Source: Burkholderia anthina (GTDB lineage: Bacteria > Pseudomonadota > Gammaproteobacteria > Burkholderiales > Burkholderiaceae). Taken from it: a stretch of DNA of 64,000 nucleotides. The stretch lies in NCBI RefSeq assembly GCF_001547525.1, contig NZ_LNJP01000004.1, positions 496,001 through 560,000 of the forward strand, in the 5' to 3' direction. The stretch's first letter is position 1. Every line of letters starts with the position of its first letter. Positions 16,778 through 25,687 of the stretch are shown here, piece by piece. Made by a program: the position numbers and the translations under genes. The notes under the pieces were generated by a model that was not told where the DNA came from, did no database searches, and saw only the letters and a program-made list of their open reading frames with translations.

Positions 16778-17974
16778 TCAGTCCCACCCGATCCGGTGCT
16801 TCTCTTCCGTCTCGCGATGCCGCCAGTCGTCGTCCGCGTGAAGATACTGGCTCGTCGTCGCGAGCGACACATGCCCGAGGTTGTCGCGCACGAGCCGCAG
16901 GTCGACGCGGCCGTCGGCCATGTGCGAGCCTGCACTGTGGCGCAGCCAGTGCGCGGACGCCTGTTCGAGCACGCGCGCCGCCTGTTCGCCGGCTTCGCCG
17001 TTCGCGCGCAGCCGGTCGGCCGCGTGCCGGAACACCTGCTTCACGATCCGGTGCAGCGCCGCGCGCGTGAGCGGCTTGCGCGTCTGGCCGACCGGGAGCA
17101 CGAGCGGCGTCGGCTCACCGTCGAACGGCAGCGAGGGCAGGCCGTGCGTGCGCCGGTAGCGCGCCAGCTCGGCCATCATCTCGTCGGTGGCCGGCACGAG
17201 CCGCTGCCGGCCGCCTTTGCCCGTCACGTCGAGCCACCAGCGCTCGTGCCCGCTCGCATCGCGCCGGCAGAAGAACTGCCCCATCGTCGTATCGGCTGCT
17301 TCGGTGATGCGCAGCCCGCCGAGATACAGCAGCGTGAAGAGCCACCGTGCGCGATCCGCATGGACGCATGCGCGGGCATCGTCGCGCGGCATCGCGGCGA
17401 TCGCGTCCTTCACTGATTGCCACAGCGGCTGCCCGAGATGACGCGTGACCCGCGGCGCGGGCCGGCGCTGCCGCTGTCGCGACAACGCGAGCGGGTTGCC
17501 GGCCAGATAGCCGGCCTGCACGAGCCACGAGAACATCACGTTCAGGATCACCAGCGCCTGTCGCTGGCTGGCCGCCGACAGCGGCCCGTAAAACGGCCGC
17601 CAGCGCGGATCGTCGCGCGGATGCTTGCGGCCGCCGTTCGCGCACCACAGGTCGGCCGGCGCAGGCGCGAGCAGGAATTGCCGGTAGACGACGAGATCCT
17701 CGTGCGTGAGCGACGACAGCGGCTTGCCGCACGCGATCACGGCCCACAACAGCAGGCGCTCGGCTTCCTTGCGGTAGTTCTGGAAGGTGGTCGGCGTATC
17801 GACGAAGCGGGCGAGCCACGCGCGCACGGCGTCGAGGTCGTTGGTCGCGGCGATCTGCGGATGCGCGCTGCCCGAGCGGTTGGTGCCCGTGCGTCCGTCG
17901 AGTGCGGCCGGCACGGCGAGCGTATCGATCGGCAGCGGGCGCAGCGCGGTGTCGGACGAAGCGGATGACGTCAT
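16778..17974 (-). CDS. Tyrosine recombinase (phage integrase family), orphan
   Basis: 398 residues. The N-terminal SAM-like core-binding domain (about 35-160) carries DAVRAWLARFVDTPTTFQNY. The C-terminal catalytic domain (about 190-395) has the full set: Arg in LGGLRITEAAD, Lys in TGKGGRQR, HWLRH, GH in DNLGHVSL and nucleophile Tyr in TTSQYLH (about residue 377). All residues for DNA breakage and rejoining are present. There is no adjacent tRNA, excisionase, relaxase or phage gene, and base composition matches the neighbours, suggesting a long-resident recombinase rather than a fresh element. Confidence 0.88.
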   Translation of the reverse strand: MTSSASSDTALRPLPIDTLAVPAALDGRTGTNRSGSAHPQIAATNDLDAVRAWLARFVDTPTTFQNYRKEAERLLLWAVIACGKPLSSLTHEDLVVYRQFLLAPAPADLWCANGGRKHPRDDPRWRPFYGPLSAASQRQALVILNVMFSWLVQAGYLAGNPLALSRQRQRRPAPRVTRHLGQPLWQSVKDAIAAMPRDDARACVHADRARWLFTLLYLGGLRITEAADTTMGQFFCRRDASGHERWWLDVTGKGGRQRLVPATDEMMAELARYRRTHGLPSLPFDGEPTPLVLPVGQTRKPLTRAALHRIVKQVFRHAADRLRANGEAGEQAARVLEQASAHWLRHSAGSHMADGRVDLRLVRDNLGHVSLATTSQYLHADDDWRHRETEEKHRIGWD

Positions 17975-18270
17975 GCGAAGGAAACGCGCCGCGCGAGCCG
18001 CGCGGGCGTGGCCGGGCGAACGAAGGCAGCGCGCCAAAGCGTATCGGGAAGCGTCGATGGTACACGATCACTACCCGGTGAAGCGGCCGTCGATGGCGAT
18101 CGCGTGGCCGGTGACGATGCACGCCGCGGAGCCGGCACACGGTAACGTATCGGCTCGCACGCGACATCCGACAAACCGGAATGGCCGAACGCGTTCTGCA
18201 AGGTGTTGGTGAACCTTCTCGCCGGGTGGCTCGTCTAATTGGCCCTCCAACGCTCCCAGAGGCATGCCAG

Positions 18271-18651
18271 ATGATTCACAAGACCCGAACGCAGCTTGGC
18301 GCGGCCGCCATTGCCGGCAGCATGCTCGTCGCCGGATGCCAGACCGACGCGGCGGCTACCGCGTCGAATGCCGCTCGCGCGGCCGACGGCAAGCCGGTGA
18401 CCAAAATCGTCTATGTCGCGCCGCAGTCCGCGCGCTGCACGGGCGTCGCGCCGATGGAGTGTCTGCAGGTGCGCGGCAGCCCGGGCGAACCATGGAGCCT
18501 GTGGTACGCGGGAATCGAGGGGTTTGCGTACCAGCCCGGCTACCTGTACACGCTCGAAGTGGACGAATACCGCGTCGCGCGGCCGCCGGCCGACGCTTCG
18601 TCGATCCGCTGGGTGCTCAAGCGCGTCGTCGAGCGCCGCCAGGTGAACTGA
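18271..18651 (+). CDS. DUF4377 lipoprotein
   Basis: About 126 residues. Signal peptide with lipobox VAGC (Cys about 23). The C-terminal half, with KIVYVAPQSARCTGVAPMEC, LQVRG....PWSLWYAGIEGF and PGYLYTLEVDEYRV, matches DUF4377, a short domain in bacterial envelope lipoproteins and HslJ-type proteins. Function unknown. AGAGG upstream supports this ATG over one 30 codons earlier. It converges with the MFS exporter gene. Confidence 0.8.
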   Translation: MIHKTRTQLGAAAIAGSMLVAGCQTDAAATASNAARAADGKPVTKIVYVAPQSARCTGVAPMECLQVRGSPGEPWSLWYAGIEGFAYQPGYLYTLEVDEYRVARPPADASSIRWVLKRVVERRQVN

Positions 18652-18660
18652 CGGCCGCGA

Positions 18661-20049
18661 TCACGCGGAACGGCGCGCCGCGGTACCGGCCGCCGGCGCG
18701 GCCGTATCGATCCGCCGGAACACGACGGACGACAGCAGCGTCACCGCACCCATGCAGGCAAACGACAGCATGAACCCGTGCGCCGTCGAGCCCCGATAAG
18801 TGGCGAACAGGTTGACGAGCCCGCCCCCGATCGACACGCCCAAACCCATCGCGAGCATCTGCATCATCGTGAACAGGCTGTTGCCGCTGCCGGCGTCGGC
18901 ATGCGACAGCCCCTTGAGCGTCACGCCGTTCATCGCCGCGAACTGCATCGAATTCGCGGCGCCGAACACGATCAGCAGCGCACCTTCCAGCATCGGCGCG
19001 GGCCGCGCCGACACCAGCGCGAACCCTGCGATCGCGCAGCCGACGATCCCCGTATTCACGACCAGAAACGCCGCATAGCCGAAGCGCTTCACGAGCGGCG
19101 CGATCCACCGCTTCGCGATGACGCCCGCGATCGCGGCCGGCAGCATCATCAGCCCCGATCGCAGCGGCGTATAGCCAAGCTGCACCTGCATCAGCAGCGG
19201 CAGCATGAACGGCACCGAGCTCGTGCCGATCCGGCACAGCAGGTTGCCGAGCAGCCCCGACCCGAAGTTCGGCTCGCGGAACAGCCCGAGGCGGAACAGC
19301 GGCTGCGTGCGTCGTCGCGCGTGAGGCAGGTACGCGAGCGCGCTCGCCAGCCCGAGCCCGGCGAGCGCGGCCGCCCACGCGGCGCGATGCGCGGACATCG
19401 GCGGGTCGATCGCCAGCGACAGCGCGATCATCGCGGCCGACAGCAACGCACAGCCGACGAAGTCGAACGGCGGCGGCTGCGTCGCCTGGTCGTGCGGCAG
19501 ATAGCGCTGCACGGCGATGAAGCCGACCACACCGACCGGCACGTTGACGATGAACACCCAGTGCCACGAAATCGCCTGTGTGAGCCAGCCGCCGAGCGTC
19601 GGCCCGACGATCGGGCCGAGCTGCCCGGCGATCGACACGAACGCGATGGCCGCGACGTACTGTTCGCCCGGCACGCGGCGCAGCACGGCGAGCCGCCCGA
19701 TCGGCAGCAGCATCGAGCCGCCGATGCCCTGCACGGCGCGCGCGACGACGAGCTGGCCGAGCGTGTGCGACGCCGCGCAGCCGATCGACGCGAGCACGAA
19801 CACGAGGATCGCGACCGAGAACACGCGGCGCGTGCCGAACCGGTCGGCGAGCCAGCCGGATGCCGGTGTGAGCATCGCCATCGTCAGCGTGTAGACGACC
19901 ACGACGGGCTGCATCGCGAGCGGCGACGCATGCAGGCTTTGGGCGATCGAAGGCAGCGCCGTGTTGACGATCGTCGTATCGAGCGACTGCATGAAGAAGG
20001 CAGCAGCGACGATCCAGAGCAGCGCGGAATGTGTGGGTTCCCGGGACAT
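18661..20049 (-). CDS. MFS multidrug exporter, MdtD-like (DHA2 family)
   Basis: 462 residues, about 14 membrane helices. Similarity to E. coli MdtD runs through the protein: FFMQSLDTTIVNTALPSIAQ, LTPASGWLADRFGTRRVF, VARAVQGIGGSMLLPIGRL, LGPIVGPTLGGWL and ASWHW-like SWHWVFIVNVPVG. Proton-driven efflux in the inner membrane. The ATG giving MSREPTHSALLW is chosen because an upstream open frame of 46 codons is low-complexity and overlaps the acyltransferase gene. No regulator adjoins it. Confidence 0.87.
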   Translation of the reverse strand: MSREPTHSALLWIVAAAFFMQSLDTTIVNTALPSIAQSLHASPLAMQPVVVVYTLTMAMLTPASGWLADRFGTRRVFSVAILVFVLASIGCAASHTLGQLVVARAVQGIGGSMLLPIGRLAVLRRVPGEQYVAAIAFVSIAGQLGPIVGPTLGGWLTQAISWHWVFIVNVPVGVVGFIAVQRYLPHDQATQPPPFDFVGCALLSAAMIALSLAIDPPMSAHRAAWAAALAGLGLASALAYLPHARRRTQPLFRLGLFREPNFGSGLLGNLLCRIGTSSVPFMLPLLMQVQLGYTPLRSGLMMLPAAIAGVIAKRWIAPLVKRFGYAAFLVVNTGIVGCAIAGFALVSARPAPMLEGALLIVFGAANSMQFAAMNGVTLKGLSHADAGSGNSLFTMMQMLAMGLGVSIGGGLVNLFATYRGSTAHGFMLSFACMGAVTLLSSVVFRRIDTAAPAAGTAARRSA

Positions 20050-20149
20050 GGCGAAATCGGTGGTACGGAAGTCCGGCGTGAGCGGCGCCGCTGCATGGTC
20101 GGACGGCGGCGGCCGGACGTCGATCGCCCGATGGTACCGATTCCGCTCG

Positions 20150-21580
20150 TCATCGGGAAGCGGTTTCGCCGACTGCATCGACGACATGTTCCTCGTCGGA
20201 CGAACGGTGCTCGACGCGGCGGACGCGCGTTCGCTCGGGCGCGCGGCGCGCCGGGCGTGCGTCGTTGCGCGTGGCGATGAACGGATGCTCGACGTAGCGG
20301 TAAGTCAGCAGCGCACACAGGACGGCAATCAGCGCGCATGCGAATGCGAGCGCCCAGATGCCCGAGTCGCCGGCCGAATTGATCGGGAAAACGAACTTGT
20401 TGAACGCATGGATGATCATGTACACGATCACCATGTGGATCATGTAGATGCTGAAACTGGTGGTGCCGAGCAGCGCGAGCGGCCGGGTCTTGAGCACGCC
20501 GTAGAACGTGTTTCCGCTGGCGATGCAGAGAAACACCGGAAGCAGCGGCAGCGCGCCTTCGATCGAATAGCGTTCGGCCGGGGACGGAGACGTCGCGAGG
20601 ATCAGTAGCGCGACGGTTGCCGCCGGTTTCGTGGCGAGCCGCGCGCGGATCGCGGGATGTCGCGACACCTCGTAGGCCACGGCGCCGAACGCGAACAGCA
20701 GCGCCATGCCGCCCGGCGGCCCGTACAGCGCGGCGCAGGCCGTGACGATCGCGAGCGCGAGCAGCTTGCGCCACGCACGGGTGGCGACGAACCACGCGAG
20801 AAACGGAACGGCGACGTAGAACCGCCATTCGTAGGCGAGGGTCCACCAGACGCCGCTCAGATAGGGCGTGCGCTCCGCTCCGTTGATCGGGAACGCGCCG
20901 AACCAGCCGAGCGAAACGGTCTTGAGCAGGTCGGCCAGCAACTGCGTCGGTGCGCCGACGGCGTTGCGGGGAAACCAGTAAAGCGTGCATGCGACGATGA
21001 CGGCCGCGTAAAACAGATAGAGCGGCGCGAGGCGCCGCACGCGTCCGACGAAGAAAGTCCGCACGTCGAGCGTGCCTCGGCATGCACGTTCCCAGAACAG
21101 CAGCCCGGTGACCATGAAGAACATCGCGACGGGGATCGTCCCGAGATTGCGCAGGAATTCGGTGCCGGCACCCCAGACGCCGGTCGACAGCAACGCCTGG
21201 TTGCACGCGAAGTGATGAAAGACCACGGAGGTGGCCAGGATGCCGCGGAAACCGTCGAGATTGCGATAGCGCATCGACAGCGACTTGTCGACGGCCGATC
21301 GGTAGAACGGTACGTGTCGGGCGACGAGCCACGCGATGATTGCCACGGCTGCAAGGCAGGCCGGGAAGTAGAGTTTGTCGGGTGTCGGGGAGAAGAGGGT
21401 TTCCAGCGTTGGCGTAACAAGGTCCACTGAAGAGCGTCTCGTGTCTTGGATCGGGATTTCAGGCACGGAGGGTCCGCGTCGATGCAAGGTCTTCTGCGCG
21501 CTTCGCACGGCGTTCGATCGCCGGTCTTGTGGTCTGATGGTATCAAACGATAGCGATGCCCGCGGCCGGTTATGCAACAC
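20150..21580 (-). CDS. Acyltransferase 3 (OafA/YrhL-like) membrane protein
   Basis: Up to 476 residues. After an N-terminal helix (LYFPACLAAVAIIAWLVARH) the acyltransferase-3 core begins with RYRNLDGFRGILATSVVFHH, followed by MFFMVTGLLFWER, VRRLAPLYLFY and SFSIYMIHMVIVYMIIHAF. The conserved His pair and Arg of the family are present. Such enzymes acetylate or succinylate surface glycans. The start is unsure: the frame is open from ATG 21580, but GTG at 21466 or 21427 would give a tighter N-terminus; none has a strong ribosome site. The charged C-terminal tail after RYVEHPFI is atypical. Confidence 0.8.
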   Translation of the reverse strand: MLHNRPRASLSFDTIRPQDRRSNAVRSAQKTLHRRGPSVPEIPIQDTRRSSVDLVTPTLETLFSPTPDKLYFPACLAAVAIIAWLVARHVPFYRSAVDKSLSMRYRNLDGFRGILATSVVFHHFACNQALLSTGVWGAGTEFLRNLGTIPVAMFFMVTGLLFWERACRGTLDVRTFFVGRVRRLAPLYLFYAAVIVACTLYWFPRNAVGAPTQLLADLLKTVSLGWFGAFPINGAERTPYLSGVWWTLAYEWRFYVAVPFLAWFVATRAWRKLLALAIVTACAALYGPPGGMALLFAFGAVAYEVSRHPAIRARLATKPAATVALLILATSPSPAERYSIEGALPLLPVFLCIASGNTFYGVLKTRPLALLGTTSFSIYMIHMVIVYMIIHAFNKFVFPINSAGDSGIWALAFACALIAVLCALLTYRYVEHPFIATRNDARPARRAPERTRVRRVEHRSSDEEHVVDAVGETASR

Positions 21581-21850
21581 GATGTTTCAGCGCGAATCGG
21601 CGCGACGGCCGCGGTCGTCGCGCATGTCGCCGACGGGGGCTGCGCCGCAAATCGCGTTCCTCGCCGGCCGACGTGCGTCGCGATCGATGGGCGCCACACT
21701 GGCCGTTCGGCCGGCTTCCACATCGTCCCGCTCCGGCTTACCTTGGGCGACAGCAGGTCGATGCGTCGGGCCAGCGGCGAAAGGGGGCGGATGCTCGCCG
21801 TCCGTTGCCGCCGGTTCGCGTCGACTCCCGTGTCCATCCGGTTACAAGGG
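21581..21850. other. Intergenic region, no gene seen
   Basis: Between the divergent acyltransferase and antitoxin genes. Short frames only, none with protein-like composition. Operator-like repeats begin at 21851. Confidence 0.5.
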
Positions 21851-21897
21851 TGATAGCAATGCTTGCAATTTACCCTCGTGACGCTATCATTGATAGC
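21851..21897. promoter_or_regulatory. Toxin-antitoxin operator
   Basis: GCTATCA-T-TGATAGC (21883-21897) is a perfect 15-nt inverted repeat 21 nt before the antitoxin start. A third copy of the half-site, TGATAGC, lies at 21851-21857. Ribbon-helix-helix antitoxins bind such repeats to autoregulate. Confidence 0.6.
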
Positions 21898-21917
21898 AAA
21901 TCTGGATGGAGGTACTC

Positions 21918-22154
21918 ATGGCAAATCTTCTGGTGCGTAACGTGGATGACACTATCGTTCAAAGCCTGCGTGAGCAGGCAGCGGCCAACGGCAGGAGCGC
22001 CGAGGCCGAACATCGAGCCATTCTGGCCGAAGCGCTCGGCCGGCCGAAGCGGCGGACGTTCGCGCAGGTGCTGATGAGCATGCCGGAGGTTGGCGAAGAC
22101 GCGGATTTCCAACGTGTTCAGGATTCAGGCGAGGTCGGGCGTGTTTTTGATTGA
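21918..22154 (+). CDS. FitA/VapB-type antitoxin (ribbon-helix-helix)
   Basis: 78 residues. The first 40 residues, MANLLVRNVDDTIVQSLREQ followed by AAANGRSAEAEHRAILAEAL, are the FitA-like RHH DNA-binding domain. The C-terminal 35 residues are the toxin-binding tail. GGAGGT 6-7 nt upstream sets the ATG. Its stop lies 11 nt inside the toxin gene, giving translational coupling. The palindrome just upstream is the probable autoregulatory site. Confidence 0.88.
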   Translation: MANLLVRNVDDTIVQSLREQAAANGRSAEAEHRAILAEALGRPKRRTFAQVLMSMPEVGEDADFQRVQDSGEVGRVFD

Positions 22155-22557
22155 TACGAACGTCATCAGCGAAATCAGGAAGGGCAAGCGAACCAACCGG
22201 GGCGTGCGGGCGTTCTTCAGGCAGGCCGAAGCCGACGCGAGCCCGCTTTACCTCTCGGTCGTGACGGTGGCCGAGTTGCGGCGCGGTGTCGACCTGATCC
22301 GTCATCGCGGCGATCACAGTCAGGCGTCGGCGCTCGAGGCCTGGGTGGCGATGATCCTGTCCGGCTATGCGCCGAACATCCTGCCGGTCGATGTCGAGAC
22401 CAGTCAGATGTGGGGGCATTTGCGCGTGCCGGATCCGACGCATGAGCTCGACAAGCTGATCGCGGCCACCGCGCTGATCAACGATCTGACGGTCGTCACG
22501 CGCAACGTCGACGATTTCGCTCGCACCGGCGTCCGGCTGCTGAATCCATTCGACTAG
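22141..22557 (+). CDS. VapC/FitB-type PIN-domain toxin, intact
   Basis: 138 residues, PIN ribonuclease fold that typically cleaves tRNA or rRNA. The N-terminus FLIDTNVISEIRKGKR carries the first catalytic Asp (residue 5). VVTVAELRRG supplies the central Glu, and DPTHELDKLIAATALINDLT and VVTRNVDDFARTGV supply the C-terminal acidic residues. GTG start inside the antitoxin gene, in another frame. A second, 5'-truncated copy lies at 24050-24447. Confidence 0.9.
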   Translation: MFLIDTNVISEIRKGKRTNRGVRAFFRQAEADASPLYLSVVTVAELRRGVDLIRHRGDHSQASALEAWVAMILSGYAPNILPVDVETSQMWGHLRVPDPTHELDKLIAATALINDLTVVTRNVDDFARTGVRLLNPFD

Positions 22558-22573
22558 CGTAGCAGGGGCGGTC

Positions 22574-22875
22574 CACCATCCCGAGAAGCCGGGACGGGCG
22601 GCGGTCGGCCCGCCCGACGCCGGCTCCCGTGGCAGGGCCAACACGGCAGCTACATGTCACGCTCCGAGCATCGAAACGCCTCCGGCGTGCCTTTCGCGCA
22701 GCAATCCTCGTCTTTTAGCGCTCGCTTTCCTCGTCCCCGACAGACGATCTAACGCCGCATCGGCCCGGCCAGAATCCTTCACGAACAACGGATATGAATC
22801 AGGAGGCGGCCGGCATGATCGACGTCCGTGCGCGGGTTATGTCGTCGAGGTGTCGCGTGTCAATGCGTGGCACTG
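22574..22875. other. Intergenic region, no gene seen
   Basis: Between the toxin and the convergent acyltransferase. Only short unconvincing frames; no repeat or hairpin stands out. Confidence 0.45.
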
Positions 22876-23916
22876 CTATGCAGAAGACGTTTGCACGTCT
22901 TTCCTCCGAAAGCCGGCGAATCTGCTTTTCAGCGCGAGCGCTGGCTTCTCTACGAGGAACCACGAAGCAGCGGCGAGTGGGGTGACGATCGCGACGGTGA
23001 AAAGAGATAGCTTGGTCGGGCCGATGCCGGTTCCGAAGTGCCATACCAGAATCTGTTGCACGAGGAACGCGTAGATATAAACGCCGTACGAAATGTCGAA
23101 GCGGTTCAGGAAGGCCAGCCTGGGCAGGCGTTCCGCCGCGAAAATGACAACGAACGGCAGCAGCAGGTTGAAGGCGTACGCCCTGATCTTCCAGTCTGAA
23201 TGGGACGCGAACAGATAGAAGGGCAGCAGGGCCAGCAAGACCGAAGCTGTCCACAGGATCCAGCTACGCGGCAAGGTTACGGTCGCGAGAAACGCTCCTC
23301 CCCAGAAGAACACGCCAAGGCGAGAAAGCTGGAAGGTGTTCACGCCGATCAGATTGTTCCCTTGCCAGAGCAAATCACCCATCAGCGCCACGTAACAGCC
23401 GATCAGCATCAGCAATAGCCCCTTCCAGTTCAATGCTCCGGCCCACGATACGCCAAGCAGCATCAGATAGCACGTTACCTCGAGCGACAACGTCCAGAGT
23501 GACCCGTTGATGACGGGAACCGGGTTCGTCGCGAAGAAGTGGGGGAGCGTCGGGACGAGCTGGTACATCGACAGGTTTGTCATGTATTCGAGCCACTCGG
23601 GCAACCACGTATGCGTCATGATCGGGCCGGCGACGAAGATCGTCAGCAGTAGCAAAACCGCCAGGCCCGGGAAGATGCGCAGCGCGCGGTTGCGCAGATA
23701 GACGATCGAATTCGGGTTCCGTTGCAGCGACTTACACACAAGGTACCCGCTGATCGCGAAGAACGCGCTCACACCGAACTCACTGAACTGCGGGAAGCCA
23801 TGCGCCTCAAGCCAGTCATGCGGCAGTCCGAGCACGACGTAGCTGTGGGTGACGATCACTGCATATGCGGCCAACAGACGCAGGAAGGTGAAGGCGTTTT
23901 GGTTATTGGAGCTCAT
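22876..23916 (-). CDS. Acyltransferase 3 family membrane protein, low GC
   Basis: 346 residues, about ten membrane helices. It opens with NAFTFLRLLAAYAVIVTHSY, the His of the family, then FGVSAFFAISGYLVCKSLQR, YLRNRALRIFPGLAVLLLL, SLWTLSLEVTCYLML and a late SYGVYIYAFLVQQILVWH. Probably O-acylates a surface polysaccharide or lipid. G+C and codon use are visibly lower than in flanking genes, indicating recent acquisition. It sits between two copies of the toxin segment, so it probably entered with or inside a duplication. Confidence 0.87.
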   Translation of the reverse strand: MSSNNQNAFTFLRLLAAYAVIVTHSYVVLGLPHDWLEAHGFPQFSEFGVSAFFAISGYLVCKSLQRNPNSIVYLRNRALRIFPGLAVLLLLTIFVAGPIMTHTWLPEWLEYMTNLSMYQLVPTLPHFFATNPVPVINGSLWTLSLEVTCYLMLLGVSWAGALNWKGLLLMLIGCYVALMGDLLWQGNNLIGVNTFQLSRLGVFFWGGAFLATVTLPRSWILWTASVLLALLPFYLFASHSDWKIRAYAFNLLLPFVVIFAAERLPRLAFLNRFDISYGVYIYAFLVQQILVWHFGTGIGPTKLSLFTVAIVTPLAAASWFLVEKPALALKSRFAGFRRKDVQTSSA

Positions 23917-24049
23917 GGTAAGGTTTCCGGTCTTTCCGGCACGTATGGTAACCAGCAGGCATGCCGTTCAGAAGCATATGACAAATGCTTGATTTTACTG
24001 ACTGCAAGGCGCAGTGTCCGACTGGAATTTTTGAGCCAAGACGACATCA

Positions 24050-24447
24050 CAGGAAGGGCAAGCGAACCAACCGGGGCGTGCGGGCGTTCTTCAGGCAGGC
24101 CGAAGCCGACGCGAGCCCGCTTTACCTGTCGGTCGTGACGGTGGCCGAACTGCGGCGCGGTGTCGACCTGATCCGTCATCGCGGCGATCACAGTCAGGCG
24201 TCGGCGCTCGAGGCCTGGGCGGCGATGATCCTGTCCGGCTATGCGCCGAACATCCTGCCGGTCGATGTCGAGACCAGCCAGATGTGGGGGCATTTGCGCG
24301 TACCGGATCCGACGCATGAGCTCGACAAGCTGATCGCGGCCACCGCGCTGATCAACGATCTGACGGTCGTCACGCGCAACGTCGACGATTTCGCTCGCAC
24401 CGGCGTCCGGCGGCTGAATCCATTCGACTAGCGTCGCAGGGGCGGTC
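24050..24447 (+). pseudogene. Truncated duplicate of the VapC toxin gene
   Basis: This 398-nt block repeats 22176-22573 without gaps and with at least six base changes. It encodes the toxin from GKRTNRGVRAFF to the end (stop 24429-24431) but lacks the first ten or so codons with the catalytic Asp. Upstream DNA is unrelated, so there is no start signal. It has no antitoxin gene of its own. An inactive PIN domain is expected. Confidence 0.85.
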
Positions 24448-24712
24448 CTCCCGTCCCAACAGACGATGTAGCGCCCTTGGCCGGCCGGCATCCTGCGCAG
24501 CGCCCGAGGGTCCGCGCTTGTGCGCTGCACCAAAAGAACTTGACGAAACGGCCGCGACCGCGTAGTGTCCGAGACCGAAGTCGTCAAGAAGTTCGATTGC
24601 TCATCATTGGCCGCACACCGTGCGGCAGTCGTTGGTCTCTCCCTCTTTGATTCTTTCTGTGCCCGTCACGGGCGCATCTTCATCATTCGTCATTTGTATT
24701 AAGGAAGTATTT

Positions 24713-24916
24713 GTGGATACCGGTACCGTCAAGTGGTTCAACGAAACCAAGGGCTTTGGTTTCATTTCCCCGGACAACGGCGGCGACGATCTGTTCGCCC
24801 ATTTCTCGGAAATTCGCGGCACGGGCTTCAAGACCCTGGCCGAAGGCCAGAAGGTCAGCTTCGAAGTGAAGCGTGGCCCGAAGGGTCTGCAAGCGTCGAA
24901 CATCACGCCGCAGTAA
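24713..24916 (+). CDS. CspA-family cold-shock protein
   Basis: 67 residues, single OB-fold binding single-stranded RNA and DNA. RNP1 is KGFGFI and RNP2 is LFAHFS. It has the classical start [17 protein letters not shown] and end [21 protein letters not shown] start, with AAGGA 7 nt upstream (24701-24705). A long leader between 24450 and 24712 is compatible with the structured 5' UTR that makes cspA-type mRNAs temperature-responsive. A 16-bp hairpin lies 90 nt downstream. Confidence 0.93.
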   Translation: MDTGTVKWFNETKGFGFISPDNGGDDLFAHFSEIRGTGFKTLAEGQKVSFEVKRGPKGLQASNITPQ

Positions 24917-25380
24917 GCCGCATCGGCATCGGCCGCCCATCGGTGGCCGCTGCCGGATAGCGTATCGCGCGGGCGCCGCTCGACGGCAGCCTGTGCGTTC
25001 CGATGCGCACGACCGATGCATCGCGACATTCACGATGCATCGGTCGTGACGCCTCCCTCACCGCATGCCTGACCGCATGCGACGCAACGCCCTCGTGAAA
25101 TGCATGCCGTTTCGCGAGCGCATCACCGCTTGAACGCATCAACCCGAGCAGACCGCCGCCATGCCGTAGCTGGCGCGGTCCCGACTTGCGCGGCGCCGCT
25201 GGCGCCGCAGCCACCGACCGCCCGAACGTCGCAACGCGCCGGGCACCGATCGCAAGACTGGCCCGAGGCCCGTCTGAACGAACCGATCCCGGCCGCTTGC
25301 CGGCCGCCGTCCCGTTTGCGGGAGTCGGCGCCGGGCAGTCGCCGCGGCCGCGGTCAATCACCTTGTCTGGAGGAATTGGT
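24917..25380. other. Long intergenic region before infA
   Basis: 464 nt without a gene. Apart from the inverted repeat at 25008-25048 it holds only GC-rich, low-complexity frames. It probably includes the infA promoter and leader. Confidence 0.5.
25008..25048. repeat. Perfect 16-bp inverted repeat
   Basis: CACGACCGATGCATCG (25008-25023) pairs exactly with 25033-25048 across the 9-nt loop CGACATTCA. There is no T-run, so it may be a terminator for the cold-shock gene, an mRNA 3' end structure or a protein site. Confidence 0.8.
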
Positions 25381-25644
25381 TTGGCAAAAGAAGAACTGCT
25401 GGAACTGGACGGAATCGTCGACGAAGTGCTGCCGGACAGCAAATACCGTGTCACGCTGGAAAACGGTGTCGTGGTCGGCGCGTACGCGTCGGGCCGCATG
25501 CGCAAGAACCACATCCGCATTCTCGCGGGCGATCGCGTGACGCTGGAACTGTCGGTGTACGACCTTACCAAGGGCCGCATCAACTTCCGGCACAAGGACG
25601 CGAATTCCCCGCGTCCGCCGCGAAGCGGCCAGCCGCGCCGCTAA
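25381..25644 (+). CDS. infA: Translation initiation factor IF-1 (paralogue)
   Basis: 87 residues. OB-fold protein that binds the ribosomal A site during initiation. It reads [40 protein letters not shown] and [20 protein letters not shown], clearly IF-1, but with a basic tail ([16 protein letters not shown]) that lengthens it beyond the usual 72 residues. TTG start with GGAGGAA about 6 nt upstream. It stands outside a ribosomal protein operon and near a cold-shock gene, so it is likely the second IF-1 known in Burkholderia rather than the housekeeping copy. Confidence 0.9.
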   Translation: MAKEELLELDGIVDEVLPDSKYRVTLENGVVVGAYASGRMRKNHIRILAGDRVTLELSVYDLTKGRINFRHKDANSPRPPRSGQPRR

Positions 25645-25687
25645 GCGGCCACGATCGGCGCGCGGCAGCGCGCAGCGATCGTTCCCC

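Noticed and set aside
16778-18270. Integrative element around the tyrosine recombinase
   Set aside because: No direct repeats, tRNA gene or mobile-element genes seen on either side.
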